The position numbers and the translations under genes were made by a program. Source: Antedon mediterranea (taxonomy: Eukaryota; Echinodermata; Crinoidea; Comatulida; Antedonidae). Taken from it: 64,000 nucleotides of DNA. Shown piece by piece: positions 13,001 to 24,153 of the stretch. The DNA lies in NCBI RefSeq assembly GCF_964355755.1, contig NC_092671.1:563001-627000 (forward strand), given 5' to 3'. The notes below the pieces were generated by a model. That model ran no database searches. It was not told the origin of the DNA and worked only from the letters and a program-made list of their open reading frames with translations. The first letter of the stretch is position 1. The number at the start of each line of letters is the position of its first letter.

Positions 13001-16000
13001 CTAGCCCTGAACACATTTCAAGAGCCGCGCGAACTGTCTGTAGATGTTGTTGTTGTGTTGGGGAAATTCCTGGGGAAAAACGCCCTCTTTTTTTCTTGGA
13101 GTTCCCGCGCGGCCGAATAATGTATTAATTTCAGTGAAGAAAAAAGTTTGCTGCCTGCAGAACAGTTTACTGTAAAGACTCCTAATATGGTAATAAGTGG
13201 TATTTATCTTTAAAAGTGCAATGCGCTTTTTTTTGTTATTGTCAGATTGAAAAAATATGATGACAAAATTAGCAACAGCACACTTTGTTCACAAATCTGT
13301 TCTAGGGAAAGGATGATTGTATTCAAATTGTGTGGTGATGTACTTAAGTCTACTCTTCTTTGATTCTATTATTTAACAGTTTACATAGTAAATACTTCTA
13401 TTGTGACATGCTTTCTGTCGTCGTGTCTAGGTTCTGTCTTTTGTGTAAGCATAACCTGAGTCTCAAATAATTGCCCTCACTCCAACACCAAATCAATATT
13501 AGGAAATATACCTTTAATATTATATAATGATTTTAAAAAGGCCTACGGGAGTTAATGTTGTTTTTGCCATACTGTTGTTATTATTATCATCATCATTAAT
13601 AGGATAGACATTAGGCCTATTTATTTCACGTTAAAACAATGTTTGCAATAGTAACATACACTTTTATTTAAAGACCAATTGTCACAAGCCGATATACGAT
13701 TTTAGAACTTATGAAAAACGCCCAATTTTAGGTCAATTTGTACTGTGCAAACGAATTTGAGCTACTTATAGGGACTATGTCACAGAGCAAGCTTTTAGAA
13801 AAAAATCAATATAGCGTATCAAAAGAAAATATTGATCGTTTAATTGTAAGATCAATGTTATATTTCTAAAGTAAACAGTCCTGTTTAGCCTTAAAGCGAA
13901 AACAAGGCTCAAGTTGTCTCAGCAGTCTGGTCACGATATATTATATCTATAGGTATAATTATAAGTATAAGATCAAATAGGCTCTACATGTATTTAAACA
14001 AAATAATAACAATATTTCCAACAATAAACAGCAAACAAAGCGTCCAAGGCACCTTAGTTTTTACTGTATTCAATTTTTACTATTATGAAACGAGTAAGCA
14101 TTATTGTTCTATTAATTTATTCAAACTAGTCTAGTCTAGTCGACAATACACAGAACATAATCAACATTACTTATTGATTACAGTATAAAAGGGCGGTTAC
14201 GAGCTCATATTGTATAGAGAAAGGCAAATGACAAGAAACTGGGAAATGCAAATGTTTTGAACAAACCCGGATAGGCCCCTATATACATTTTGTTCATGTC
14301 AAATATACATTTTGTACCATAAATCTACGTTAATGCAAAATTCAAAGTAAAAGAATAAAGTAAATATTGTGACCATAGATATGACTTGCAAATCTACTAA
14401 ATGACGTCATTGTTTTGTCCCAAAATAACAGGTATTGCCAGCAGGTGTTTGGTACATAACATAATACAATTGCTTGTGTAACAGGCTAACATAACCGGTA
14501 TCATAAGTGGGGCCCTGAAGAAACAGACAATACAATTAAACATATGTACCACAGCTGCACACACCATGCACTGCCAAAAAACAACTAAATCCGGTAATAA
14601 TTTATGTTATACTTACATACTTACATTAAGAACTAGTTGTATATTTGGTTAATATCTTATACCAACTGATATTCACTACTGTATGTTTGTAACAAGCACA
14701 TAAAGTGAAAAACGATTTCCAAAATTACATTTTTTCTTTTTATTGATGTTTTAGTTTTCCTACACTTTTCCTTTCCTTTAATTCTATTTCAACAATAGCT
14801 TACAGTAAGGACTAATATGGGCCTATAGCTGTCAAACATTACATTTTAGAAATTAGAGATTTATCAGAATAGTATCGGAAAGCAATATAAGTCAACATAA
14901 CAGTTTTGAAAATAACAGTTTAAATAAATTTAATGCAAATGCATGCTTTTAACAATGGAGGTATAATTTATACCTTTTAACCGTACGGGTCCGATTGACA
15001 TTTTAACAAGCAATTCCGCAATATTTTATTGGTTTTAGTGTTAAAGAGCTTTACTTAGACCATACTAGAAAACTAATGTTATTTTGTAAAGGACCTTTTT
15101 GAACACAACATTAATATGTTTGGACTTCAATTCCAAATAATTACTATTTATTGATCATAATTATTTATTAATTTTTTTTAATTGATTGATACTTACGGTA
15201 GCATATAGACCATTATATAAATTATAGCTAATGTTAAATATTTAGGCCTACAGTACATGATTATTCGTGTATTTGAAAGTAAGACCTTCAAACCAATCGA
15301 TACAAGGACATGGTATAACAAGAAGCAAGTTGACCATCATTGAACAAAGAACCAAGACGTTCTACAAATAGTCTGTTATTACAGTACTTTTTCTGTGATA
15401 TATATAATATATATATTTCATGAACATCAAAACAGGATTATCGAACCCGAGAGGTATAAAATAAGTTTTTACCTTTTGATCGAACCATCGAGATATACTA
15501 TTTGAGTTATAAGAATTCAGGTTTTGGAAGATTATGCCATCTTACATAGCCTACACATTAAATAACCACCATACGAATTGTGACGCAGCTTCGCGCGTTT
15601 CCCATAAATCTCATTAAAAAATATCGACTTTACAATAATAAATTTGTATTATTATAATGCCAATGCCATCTATAAAACCTACGAAGTCTATATCATTCTA
15701 TCAAAACAATCACTCGATGGATGCTTCACTTATAGATTAGTTTTATAGGCCTACAGGATGGCGTGTCCAATAAAATTCGGTTTAGTTGAAGTGGAAATGT
15801 AACTATCAGATATATTTTGCAAAGATATAGGACATTTTAAGAAATAAAATACTAAATGATAACAGATTTAGGTCTATGTTACACAATTGTAATATCTCAG
15901 TTTGACAAGCCAATGTCATATTCTAACGGAATATTATTTATTATTTTACTTACCTCCTTGACAATTTGAGCAAGTTATCAGAGCAGAAAGTGTTGCAAAT

Positions 16001-16017
16001 ATTAAAAACTCCTTCAT
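91..16017 (-). CDS. LDL receptor-related protein (LRP1/LRP2-like), N-terminal part
   Basis: Giant endocytic receptor of the LDLR family, a single-pass membrane protein that binds and internalises extracellular ligands. Eighteen exons read in minus order: 16017-15954, 12460-12329, 9667-9548, 9221-9105, 8468-8361, 7984-7865, 7438-7310, 6623-6365, 6059-5931, 5424-5254, 4635-4412, 4068-3808, 3534-3418, 2915-2793, 2220-2098, 1525-1397, 1005-886, 207-91. All joins keep frame, giving about 854 residues, and the gene continues beyond base 1. Order of domains: signal peptide ([16 protein letters not shown]), four LDLa repeats, an EGF, a calcium-type EGF (DINEC start), one six-bladed YWTD propeller, an EGF fused to LDLa in one exon, then six more LDLa exons. 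LDLa calcium boxes (CDG..DC..GSDE) are clear. No cytoplasmic part is in view, so the LRP1/LRP1B/LRP2 subtype is open. Introns hold MITEs and a SINE. Confidence 0.94.
711..856. mobile_element. MITE family A, copy 2 (146 bp)
   Basis: Terminal inverted repeats begin AGCTCTGTCTACACTATC and end with its near complement GATAGTGTAGTCAGAGCT. Both sides carry TTA (708-710 and 857-859), which looks like a 3-bp target duplication. There is no coding capacity. It lies in an LRP intron. Confidence 0.85.
4185..4315. mobile_element. MITE family A, copy 3 (131 bp)
   Basis: It has the same ends and internal text as copy 2, flanked by TTA on both sides (4182-4184 and 4316-4318). It is shortened near the left terminal repeat. 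It lies in the LRP intron between exons 4635-4412 and 4068-3808. Confidence 0.83.
5095..5243. mobile_element. MITE family A, copy 4, next to an LRP splice donor
   Basis: Terminal repeats start AGCTATGTCTACAT and end ATGTAGACAGAGCT, flanked by TTA (5092-5094 and 5244-5246). Its right end lies 10 bases from the boundary of LRP exon 5424-5254, so in gene sense it starts almost at once after the GTAAGT donor. Confidence 0.85.
5254..7984 (-). other. LRP EGF pair and YWTD beta-propeller exons
   Basis: Exon 7984-7865 is a plain EGF module and 7438-7310 a calcium-type EGF (DINEC, then a C-x-C pair). Exons 6623-6365, 6059-5931, 5424-5254 and the next one, 4635-4412, form a propeller of about 261 residues. 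The YWTD-type blade motifs read MYSIDY, IYWTDR, LYWSDW, LYWADA and VYWTDW. In LDLR-family receptors this propeller drives ligand release in acidic endosomes. Confidence 0.9.
5512..5800 (-). mobile_element. tRNA-derived SINE with tandemly duplicated tail
   Basis: Read on the minus strand, the head contains a tRNA-like A box (TGGCGCAGTGTG, 5792-5781) and B box (GGTTCGAATCC, 5749-5739) at tRNA-like spacing, preceded by GGGCGTG. The tail text (ACACCTGGGTGGAGAGAGG on the plus strand) occurs twice in a direct repeat of about 83 bp (about 5528-5693). It is intronic in the LRP gene. It is not a functional tRNA, because the acceptor stem is not closed. Confidence 0.7.
9282..9474. repeat. Tandem duplication with G-rich runs
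   Basis: Two imperfect units of 86 and 96 bp start at 9282 and 9368 with ACAAGAGATACAGATGTC; a partial third start is at 9464. Each unit contains a G-rich block (G5-A-G11 in unit 1, G5-A-G5-T-G5 in unit 2). It is intronic in the LRP gene. Confidence 0.85.
10940..11045 (+). mobile_element. SINE/LINE 3' tail remnant
   Basis: The text GGAAAGCGCTTAGAGG, then AGCACTTTATAAAT and an ATTTTATTATTTATT run, resembles the common 3' tail of SINE and L2-type elements. No head is recognisable. It is intronic in the LRP gene. Confidence 0.35.
11444..11561. mobile_element. MITE family C (118 bp)
   Basis: Imperfect terminal inverted repeats begin AGCCGACTTTCCACTAGG and end with CCTAATGGAAAATCAGAGCT. Perfect TAA duplications flank it (11441-11443 and 11562-11564). 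The interior is non-coding. It is intronic in the LRP gene. Confidence 0.75.
13023..13115. repeat. Short GC-rich inverted-repeat element
   Basis: GCCGCGCGAACT at the left and AGTTCCCGCGCGGC at the right are near reverse complements enclosing about 70 bases, in an otherwise AT-rich intron. This could be a mini-MITE or a fortuitous dyad. No target duplication is clear. Confidence 0.4.
15954..16017 (-). other. Signal-peptide exon of the LRP gene
   Basis: The first coding exon begins at ATG 16017-16015 and encodes a short Lys-containing N-region followed by a hydrophobic core and a small-residue end (SNCQG). It stops at a CAAGGAG/GTAAG donor in phase 1, which matches the phase-1 acceptor of the first LDLa exon 3.5 kb away. 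It places the true N-terminus of the receptor in this window. Confidence 0.82.
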
Positions 16018-17041
16018 AATGTTATATATTGTATCATCATCAGCTGTTATCTAATGAATACCCAGTGTTGCCAACGTCTATACCTTTTGTACTACAACGC
16101 TCTATTGCGTCCATTGTTCTGTCTCCTCTTTCAGGTTGTCGTTCTATTGGTGATTATATTTGTATGGACTGTCACAATCACAATAAATAAATAATCTTGG
16201 CACAAAAAGGGGAAAACACTTTCTCAATCAACAAGAGAAAACTAAAATACACGGGAATCCATTTTGATAATGAATTGCGGTATCCAGTTAACAAACAAAA
16301 CAAGCTTGAACAAGATAATGCAAAACTAGTAGTATTTAAATCACATATCTTATTTAAGTACTTATAGACAGATTTATTATTAAATACAATAAAAGTGGAA
16401 TATGGTACAGTGGGCTGAAGGAGTTGTGACAAGCAACTACTTCATTCTCAGTTTTAAAAAGATCAACAACGATGTATGTAACATCGGACTTCGAAACTGG
16501 ATATATTAAATCAGTGAGTATCCTGTGGAAAATAAAAATAATCGACAACGTTTAGTGCGCTAACTTCAGTAGGCATGAGTATAATATTGTTATATCGATT
16601 GCAACTCAACCATGGTCAACAACTTATTATTTATCTTTGATGAAGCGAAAAATTTGATTTAAATAATAATGGGACATAATGACGTGACGTTATTTTATTT
16701 AATAAATATAACTAAATTTTGAATGATTATTGTAGAGTATCACATCATTGAGACCAACTCGACAGAGTGCCGAGTGCCACCAGTAATCTTAGCAAACCTT
16801 GAAGGTTAAAAAATTATACATAAAATAGATATTAAATAAAACATTAATCTTCTCTATTCATTATGTTATGTTTTGTCAGTCCCTAATTTAGCTTTAGTAG
16901 CTAGATGACCACTTTGAAAGAATGTAATCTCCGTCCACATCCTTTCTAGTTCTACTTCAAACAAAAACTATCTTACTAGAAGACAGTTTACTTTTGTTCT
17001 TTTGTCTGTGCAGACCAAAATAAATATTTTAACACGTTATG
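16018..17041. other. Intergenic: LRP 5' flank and sulfotransferase 3' flank
   Basis: No coding region is supported here. The part next to 16017 should hold the LRP 5' UTR and promoter, but no TATA motif stands out. A minus-strand AATAAA candidate lies at 16694-16699, about 345 bases past the sulfotransferase stop. Confidence 0.5.
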
Positions 17042-20000
17042 TTATAAGTTATAAGAAAATAATTTAAAGTCCATCAAATATCTTTGATAAATCGAATACA
17101 CTAAATCTTCGGATAAGTTTGAATAATATTTTTCAACCATCATTTGACTTGAAGAATTAGTCCCATGGGTTGATTTAGGAGGCAAAACACCAGAAATGTT
17201 CAATAACTTCATTAGAGAATTGTATTCCTTTTTATCGTAAATATTTTCAAATTTTTCAATCACATCGTATTTAACTTCACACGGAAGACAAAGCTTATAC
17301 ATTTCTCGCCAGTGTTCTTCAAAATCATTTGGAAATGTGTTATCAAAATCGCTTACATACCGTACGAATTCTTTGAAAGAAAGGCTATTGCCTTTTTCAA
17401 GTCCATATTTATCTTGAATCTTTTCAATAAAAATTGATCTAGGAAAAAACTCATCGGCCCATTCTGGTTCTAATTTATCTCTGAATGCACTTAATAATCT
17501 CGTAAAGGGGTTTCTAACAACCATTATTTTGGTAGAATTTTTAAATATGTTAAGTATATCGGGTTTAGTCAAATCTGAAAGTTTAACAGAATGTTCATTA
17601 AACACCCTGTGAACGTCTAGTGGCATCGACTCTACATTTGCATAAATCTTGGAAGATATAAGTAATAATCGTTTGAGAGTGGTACTGGTCGCTTTTGGAA
17701 TGGCACAGAACACAATTCCACTTTTATTGACATAGTAAAGGTGATCAAACCGATGACGAGCGAAGTAGGAATTGTTTGTTTCTTTGTATTGATCTCCGTT
17801 GCACACTCTCCAGATGTTTAGTTGTCTTTCTCGTTGGACTTCCTCAAAGGTGCATTCTTCCACACTACAATTCTGTCAACAAAAAAGAAATGTTATACCA
17901 GAATATTAGGCTTACTATTCCATGCAGAACTCAACTTGTTTCTTTGTGCAACTTAATAAAGAAAATACAATATCAATTATTATTTGGGCAGATGCAAACA
18001 ACTGCAATTTGAAAACCATTCATTTAAAGCAAAAGAAAATAATTAGACTTTGTACCAACTCATCCTGGCTGGCCCATACTGCACCCTTATTTTTAAAATT
18101 AAAAACTTTCAATCTATGATATTCATAAATTACAAAAAGCAATTTTTATGTTTAATTTTGTTAATAATAATCTACCAAGTAATTTCAATACTTTTTGAGA
18201 TAGGGTAAAAGAAACACATTGTCACAATACAAGAACATTAAATGATTTGTGTCCTCATAATTTCAGAACAGACCTGGGAATGAATACCATTAAACGGCAA
18301 GGACCTATATTGTGGAATGATATAAGCAATTTTATTAAGAACCAATGTACCTTAAGTTTATTTAAGAAGACATTTATTCACAGTTTATTATCAACGTATC
18401 AGTAATATTATGTTATATTATTTAATTAGTAGAGTAACATTATTTAAGTTTACTTAAACAATATATATATATAAATGAGCTATGCTCGACGCGATTATGA
18501 GATCATGTTCCGAATATGAGCACTGTTTCTATAATTTACAGTATGATTTATATATATACATATATATGTGTGTGTATGTAAATCTATTACATTTTTTATC
18601 TAAAAGATGATATTCAGATTTTATTACCATGTACTAGTAAAAATAAAAATAACTATATGTAATCTTCATGTTAACCTTCTTAAGAAGTAAGTTAAAAATT
18701 ATCATTTTATGATCAAAAAGAAATATACTATCTAATTTTCTCCTTTATATAAATATATTATTTTATCCAAGGGGTTGCAAACACAAGTGTTCAATTGTCT
18801 TGTTATGTATTGCACCTTTATCTTGTCTTTATGTTGTCTGTAATGTCACTGCACTAACGGGTGACCGGCTAACGAGCTTCGCTCTTACGGTTATCCATCC
18901 ATATAAGTTGTTTATCTTATGTTCATAAATTGAAATGGAAAATAAACTGAAACTGAAACTGAAAATTGGACATTGTTTCTATATTTGTGATTTTCGAAAT
19001 CCAATGATTACCAGTGTGCTAGTTAATCTATAAAATGTAAAATGAAATGTATAGATTATCATCATTATCACCACAAATTAAGAGATAACACTAGACCACC
19101 ATTAACATTTATAAATAGTTAATGATCATACCTTCATAAAATGTTTAACAATAACAGGTGCGTTCTGTCTTTGTACAACCGGTTGAGGATGTCGTGATCT
19201 GTATCGTTTCTGTGTACCTAAAAAGTCAAGACCAATGCAAATTAATTTAAATTCTTTTATGTTTGAAGTTTTTAACATGATACCGTTAAGCTTTCGTATT
19301 CATAATCATCCGTTACCCTTTGGTAGTGTGTTAATACGCATAATACTTTTGCAAATCCTTAAATATTCTTTGATAATGCAACAGAGTAGTGGTAAGGCAC
19401 AAGTGGGCTAAACATTGATATTACCTGTATAAAATGTCCTTCATTTTATAAAATTAGATCTAGGAAACTAGGGTATACATCTATTGTTTAATGACCCATG
19501 CAATTAATAACCAACGTGAAATATATTTGGATTATCGATTTATTTGAATCAGAGGGCGCACTGTGAACTGGCTGCACAAGTTCTCTAGTAACCGAATTAT
19601 ATCTAAAGCCAGCTCTGTCTACACAATCAAACTAATTTGACAAAAAAAGTGTGATGTGCCTAAATATGGTAGTGATATGATGACTATATGCGCACATCAC
19701 ATTTTTTCCAAGTTTGATAGTGTAGATAGAGCTTAACAGGCTACAAAATGTATCTCGTAATCAAAATGTATTCATTACACTCAAATACCATACAATTTTG
19801 TAGGATCTTGGTCGTTAAAAGGAAATTAACTATTCGAATAATATACACTCTTTGATTTTTAATTAGATTTTACTATACGCCTACACTGTTAATTCACAAT
19901 AATGTGACAGTACACAGGATGAACATTAAGAACACCCTGATTGGCTATTACCTACATCAGTTACTTCCGATATTCGCTGAAATCAAATTAAAAAGTCGGT

Positions 20001-20270
20001 ACATACCAAGATCCTGTATATGAGACTTATGCAGAGTTGACGTTATAAACGTCGTAATGATTGCCGAGTGGAACAATAGCTGATGCATGGAGGTAACCCC
20101 ATGGCTGATGCCATACTATGGTATCACTGGCAATTAGGCTAATTATCGTATTTCTTACCTTTGTTCGACACAGAATTATTATATAAAAAAACCGACGAAA
20201 TTATCAGCAACACAACGAACCCCAATGAACATCTGATAGCGGATTGCTTCAACCTAATTATTTGAGCCAT
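17042..20270 (-). CDS. Carbohydrate sulfotransferase (HNK-1ST/CHST8-14 type)
   Basis: Type II Golgi enzyme that would transfer sulfate from PAPS to a glycan. Exons in minus order are 20270-20159, 19217-19132 and 17872-17042, giving 342 residues with phases 1 and 0. Exon 1 encodes a short basic tail and one hydrophobic signal anchor (about residues 13-31). Exon 2 is a basic stem. Exon 3 holds the catalytic domain. The 5'-phosphosulfate loop reads AIPKATSTTLKRLL near residues 123-136, and the 3'-phosphate site reads VVRNPFTRLLSAFRDK near 184-199; both fit Pfam Sulfotransfer_2. Several N-glycosylation sequons occur. The family usually has VPKVxxTNWKR, so PKATSTTLKR is a divergent but plausible loop. 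The precise acceptor sugar cannot be told. Length fits the family (about 340-430). Confidence 0.93.
17915..18970 (+). mobile_element. Decayed non-LTR retrotransposon (CR1-like) 3' end
   Basis: A plus-strand reading frame at 17922-18119 resembles the extreme C-terminus of CR1/L2-type reverse transcriptases (QKKIIRLCTNSSWLAHTAPL, then LFLKLK). Beyond it, broken frames still echo the family (RTDLGMNTIKRQGPILWNDI near 18265-18325, then SLFKKTFIHSLL). It ends in a CTGAAA microsatellite tail near 18949-18963. It lies antisense in intron 2 of the sulfotransferase gene and carries many stops. Confidence 0.68.
19611..19733. mobile_element. MITE family A, copy 5 (123 bp)
   Basis: Ends read AGCTCTGTCTACACAATC and GATAGTGTAGATAGAGCT. 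The left flank (GCC) does not match the right flank (TAA), so the target duplication has decayed. It lies in intron 1 of the sulfotransferase gene. Confidence 0.82.
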
Positions 20271-20555
20271 GTTTCTAACAAGGGTCCTAAATGGTCCGTC
20301 TATTCATACCACGTATGTAAGAACAGTAGTAATTTGGTAATATCAACATCAAGTGAACAGCTAATATTGATTATGTGTTTCACCGGGTTGATTTCTCGTA
20401 ATTAACAAAGCCAAGCCAATGAGGATAGCATTGATTTTACAGACAGAGCTGTGAAACAATTCACTACGTTCCCTTTGTTTCATGTTCGACTTGTAGGCTG
20501 CCAACAGCATTTTCATTTTTCAAATATTTTGAGTTTATGGCATACATGTAAATAC

Positions 20556-20715
20556 AGTTTGGTTCCCACTTGGACGCAACGACGTATGCTCAACGCAAGT
20601 GAGTTGACCAATCACAGTTCGGATGATCTATCGAGTCGCGTATTGGTGGTTAAATTACTTGCGCTTTCGTCTGGTCCTTGCGTTGTGTCGTCTCCCCATT
20701 GCGTCCCATACGCAA
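20556..20715. mobile_element. MITE family B, degenerate copy
   Basis: It starts AGTTTGGTTCCCACTTGG and continues with the family text (GACGCAA, CAACGCAAG, GAGTTGACCAATCACA) seen in the copies at 29876 and 61915. The right end is not clearly conserved, so that boundary is approximate. Confidence 0.65.
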
Positions 20716-20770
20716 GGGGGAATGTAATACTGTGCTTAACGCGCCTACAATACCAGTTATTTCTATCACT

Positions 20771-20823
20771 AGATGGTACGCTCGCTTCGCTCGCGTACCA
20801 TCTGTGGTCGTGCCCACAGATGG
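20771..20823. repeat. Two overlapping, mutually exclusive hairpins
   Basis: AGATGGTACGC (20771-20781) pairs perfectly with GCGTACCATCT (20793-20803). CCATCTGTGG (20798-20807) pairs perfectly with CCACAGATGG (20814-20823). The arms overlap at CCATCT, so only one hairpin can form at a time. No gene is adjacent. Confidence 0.8.
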
Positions 20824-21309
20824 TTCTCGAATACACAGTAATTTCAGGGTAAAAAATCTGGCGATTTCAAATGCACGTACCGCAGGACTATAATACATTG
20901 TCGTTTACAGAAACGAATAAGTAGACACAATGATTTATGTAGTCAACCAAAATTAGCACCCTGGGAATTACTTCCGAAAGAGAAACTTACCACAAAATGA
21001 GTCCAAATTGTTTATTCATTTAAAGAAACCCAATTAGGGTTGAGGGATGGGAAAGAGGAACAATTTTTAAATATATTCTTTATCCACGTCAGTAACGAAA
21101 TATTGTTTTAATTTTTTATAGGCCTATAAATAATATACCACTAGCGGTGACTAAATATAGTAAAACATTTGCGATTTAATACTTTGTTAAAACTGTCACT
21201 GTCATAGTCGATTGAAATGAATAGTAAAGTACATGTAACGATACACCACTACGACGTTTATATTTTTTGTAATTATTAATTAATGCAAACGTTGAGAAGC
21301 AACTGTCAG

Positions 21310-21490
21310 TAATAAAGTTTATTTGTATATTACTATTACGTGTTTATATATCTAACAGTAGAGCCTACCCATAATCACAGTAATAAAGTTTATTTGTATA
21401 TATTTTTTTTACATCTAACAGTATTCACAGTAAGAAATGTTTGTATATATTTTTTTACATCTAACAGTATTCACAGTAAGAAATGTTCGA
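21310..21490. repeat. Local short duplications
   Basis: CAGTAATAAAGTTTATTTGT occurs twice (near 21308 and 21379). ACATCTAACAGTATTCACAG followed by TAAGAAATGTT also occurs twice (near 21411 and 21461). Confidence 0.75.
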
Positions 21491-21599
21491 TTCAAATGAC
21501 GACCAAAAATGGTTAATAGGTATTTGCAGTACTGTATTGTCAAAGTATTGCAAGTTTATTCTCCAAGGGCTCATAAATTTACCTGCTTGTGTTAAACCA

Positions 21600-22165
21600 A
21601 ACTGGCAGACTGAGAGATTGGAATGTTCCATTCATCGCAAATCAATACATTTGTAAAAACGTAAATTAAATCTATCAAAATAGTATTTTTAAAAGAAAAT
21701 CGGCCTGTCTTCAACATTATGATGCTGTACTCGAGCAGTTCAACCGGTTTTCAGCTATTAAAAACAATTATCGTAGGGGGAGATAGGAAAATGCGAAGCG
21801 TCCTCGTATTATTGTGTGCGGGTATTTTTCAAGTTGGACATCCATTAGACAGTGTATACCACGATCGGAAAACACCCCTATTTGGGGCAAATCGTTGAAC
21901 CTAAATTCGTTTTAATCGTCATTAACTAATTATCTAACTTAATTTAATTAGTAAACAGGGTTACATCAGGTGGTTAAAATCAGTACCGAAAGTACGAACC
22001 AACTTTATATACCATCGAGTAAAAATTCTAGAAGTAAGGCGCGATTTACCAAATTTTGCCCTTACGTAAATTTATATATAGATTATCAATGTTTATCACA
22101 TCTCACTGTCAATGATAGTTGTACTTTTATTGTTTATCCAATCAAACATGATTAGGCCTAATATA
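21600..22165. repeat. Segment with inverted homology to 50735-51235
   Basis: Several blocks match the reverse complement of 50735-51235 in the same order. Examples on the plus strand are TTTATATACCATCGAGTAAA, ACCTAAATTCGTTTTAAT (one mismatch class), GTAAACAGGGTTACAT and GTGTGCGGGTAT. Identity is partial but collinear over about 500 bp. Confidence 0.75.
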
Positions 22166-23479
22166 TACTCTCTTACTATATTACGTCACTATTACGTCAG
22201 AATTATCATTATCGTCAACAGAGGATGTTGAAATCACCGTAAAGAGGCGATTTATGTTTTGCTCATTCGGAAGTCATGGTCAAAGATAAAATGTTAGCAA
22301 TAACAAATGTTGTAATAATATAGAATCTTTTTGTTAGATAAATAGGCCTACTTTCTAATATAAGTTATGACAAACAAACAAACAGACGGTACTTCATTAC
22401 TTACTCCTCATCGAGTTCAAACATGTTTGTATCAATACGTTCGTAGATTTTCCTTAGGCGTATTGCAAAAGTTTATTTACCTAATTATACTAAAAATAAA
22501 TATTGTATTCATAATTCAAATTTTAAAAAGGTATTAAATTAACTTGTATCTCAACAGGAATGCCATTACATCAGGTCAGTACTTAAAGCCTCCATTAGCG
22601 AATCTTTCTTGTTGTCTGATTGGTTGCGCATTTTTTCACAAAGTAGATACAATTATTAATACACATTAGTTGTTGACTAATCTTTATTAATAATACTTTC
22701 GATTCGCGTAAGAATAAAACCGACATAATGGTTGCACGTGTGACTGATGAAGCAAACATGACACATAGGATGTCCGCAGATCTTCGGAATGGACCAGAGT
22801 TTATATTAAGGCATTATAACCTCTCTAATGTGTCTAATGTACTGTCTACCATTGTCCTCTGTACAAGGCCCAGGAGTAATGGGAAAGAGGGCGAGAAAGC
22901 AAATGAACGACAGAAAAAAATATGAATTTATAAATTCTCATCTAAAACAAGTCTTTGACAAGAGACGAGAAGATATTTGTTACCCAGACGGTTATTTGTA
23001 TAAATAGAAAGTATGTCATTGGCCACTGACACCATAATATAATATCCAATGAGTATTTAATATCCTGATCATATTATCTTAGTAAATGATTTTATCCTAG
23101 CTTTGATATCCACTATCTGACCCGAATATCTGTTATATTAGCTAGCTTTTCTTTAATGTTTACAATCTAGTCTAAAGTAATCCAAATCTTTGAAATCGAT
23201 GAATAAGCATAGATTGTATGGATAATGACAACAGGTGTGAACGTAATGTCTACTGTCAGTTAAACAGTTAAATGTATGTTCGTATTGTCATTTCCTTTTA
23301 AACTCTATAATTTGACAATACTCTTTACGTTATACAATAACTGATATGAGTAGATTAGATGTATTATTCCTGTAGAGAAACTATGTTGGCCTTATCAACT
23401 CGTCGTCAAGATAGGCCTATATAGGAAATATGAAATTGACATGGAATGATATAAAATACAGTATCAATTAAAAAACTTA

Positions 23480-24153
23480 GGGGTCATCGTGCATTCTGAA
23501 GAGTTATTTTCATTTTAAAAAGGCCTTATTTTTTACCATTTTTAGCACTTTTGTACAATTAATGTGTGCATTTTGTCATTTGTAATGTGCTCGTAGAGCA
23601 CTAATTTAAGTGGAAATGGACTCAAATTTGGTGAATGTACTAAGGATTGTGAGTAGAATGTGATTTATACATCAAATTTTATTTTTTACACTTTTTACGA
23701 ATCGCGTGCGCAATAATTTTTTGAAACACGCAAATGGCCTAATTCATGCTCTAAATTGATCAAAACCTAATTTTGAGCTTTTTAAAATTTTAACGCGCGA
23801 TTTCATGTGCATGACCTTGAAACTCGCAGGTTTTTATTTTCTAATATTTTTTACCTTGACCTGAAGTTTACATGTAGTGAATTTCATTAATATGTGATAA
23901 TGAATTATGGAGATATGATTGATAATGTGATTTCACAAAATGGCGTATACGTGTTGTCACGGATGAGTGATCACGCTGAAAAGCTTATTAGGACTAAGTT
24001 ACAGTATTTGAAAGACATTGTGAAATTTTGGTAATCATTGACATTTAACTTTTTGAGATATTTGTTAAACAAAAAGTGTACAGAAAGAAGAAGAAGAATA
24101 ATAAAGATTTGATACAATAACAATAGGTGATCATTTTATTCTAAATGATCACC
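23480..24153. repeat. Unclassified interspersed repeat ending in a hairpin
   Basis: The interval contains CpG-bearing motifs unlike its surroundings (ATCGCGTGCGCAATAA, TTTTAACGCGCGATTT), then a GAAGAAGAAGAATAATAAAG tail and a perfect 11-bp hairpin GGTGATCATTT / AAATGATCACC at 24126-24153. It has no coding capacity. The class is unknown. Confidence 0.4.

Noticed and set aside
22728-22925. 65-codon plus-strand frame
   Set aside because: It has an ATG but no homology, neighbouring exon or splice site that I could recognise.
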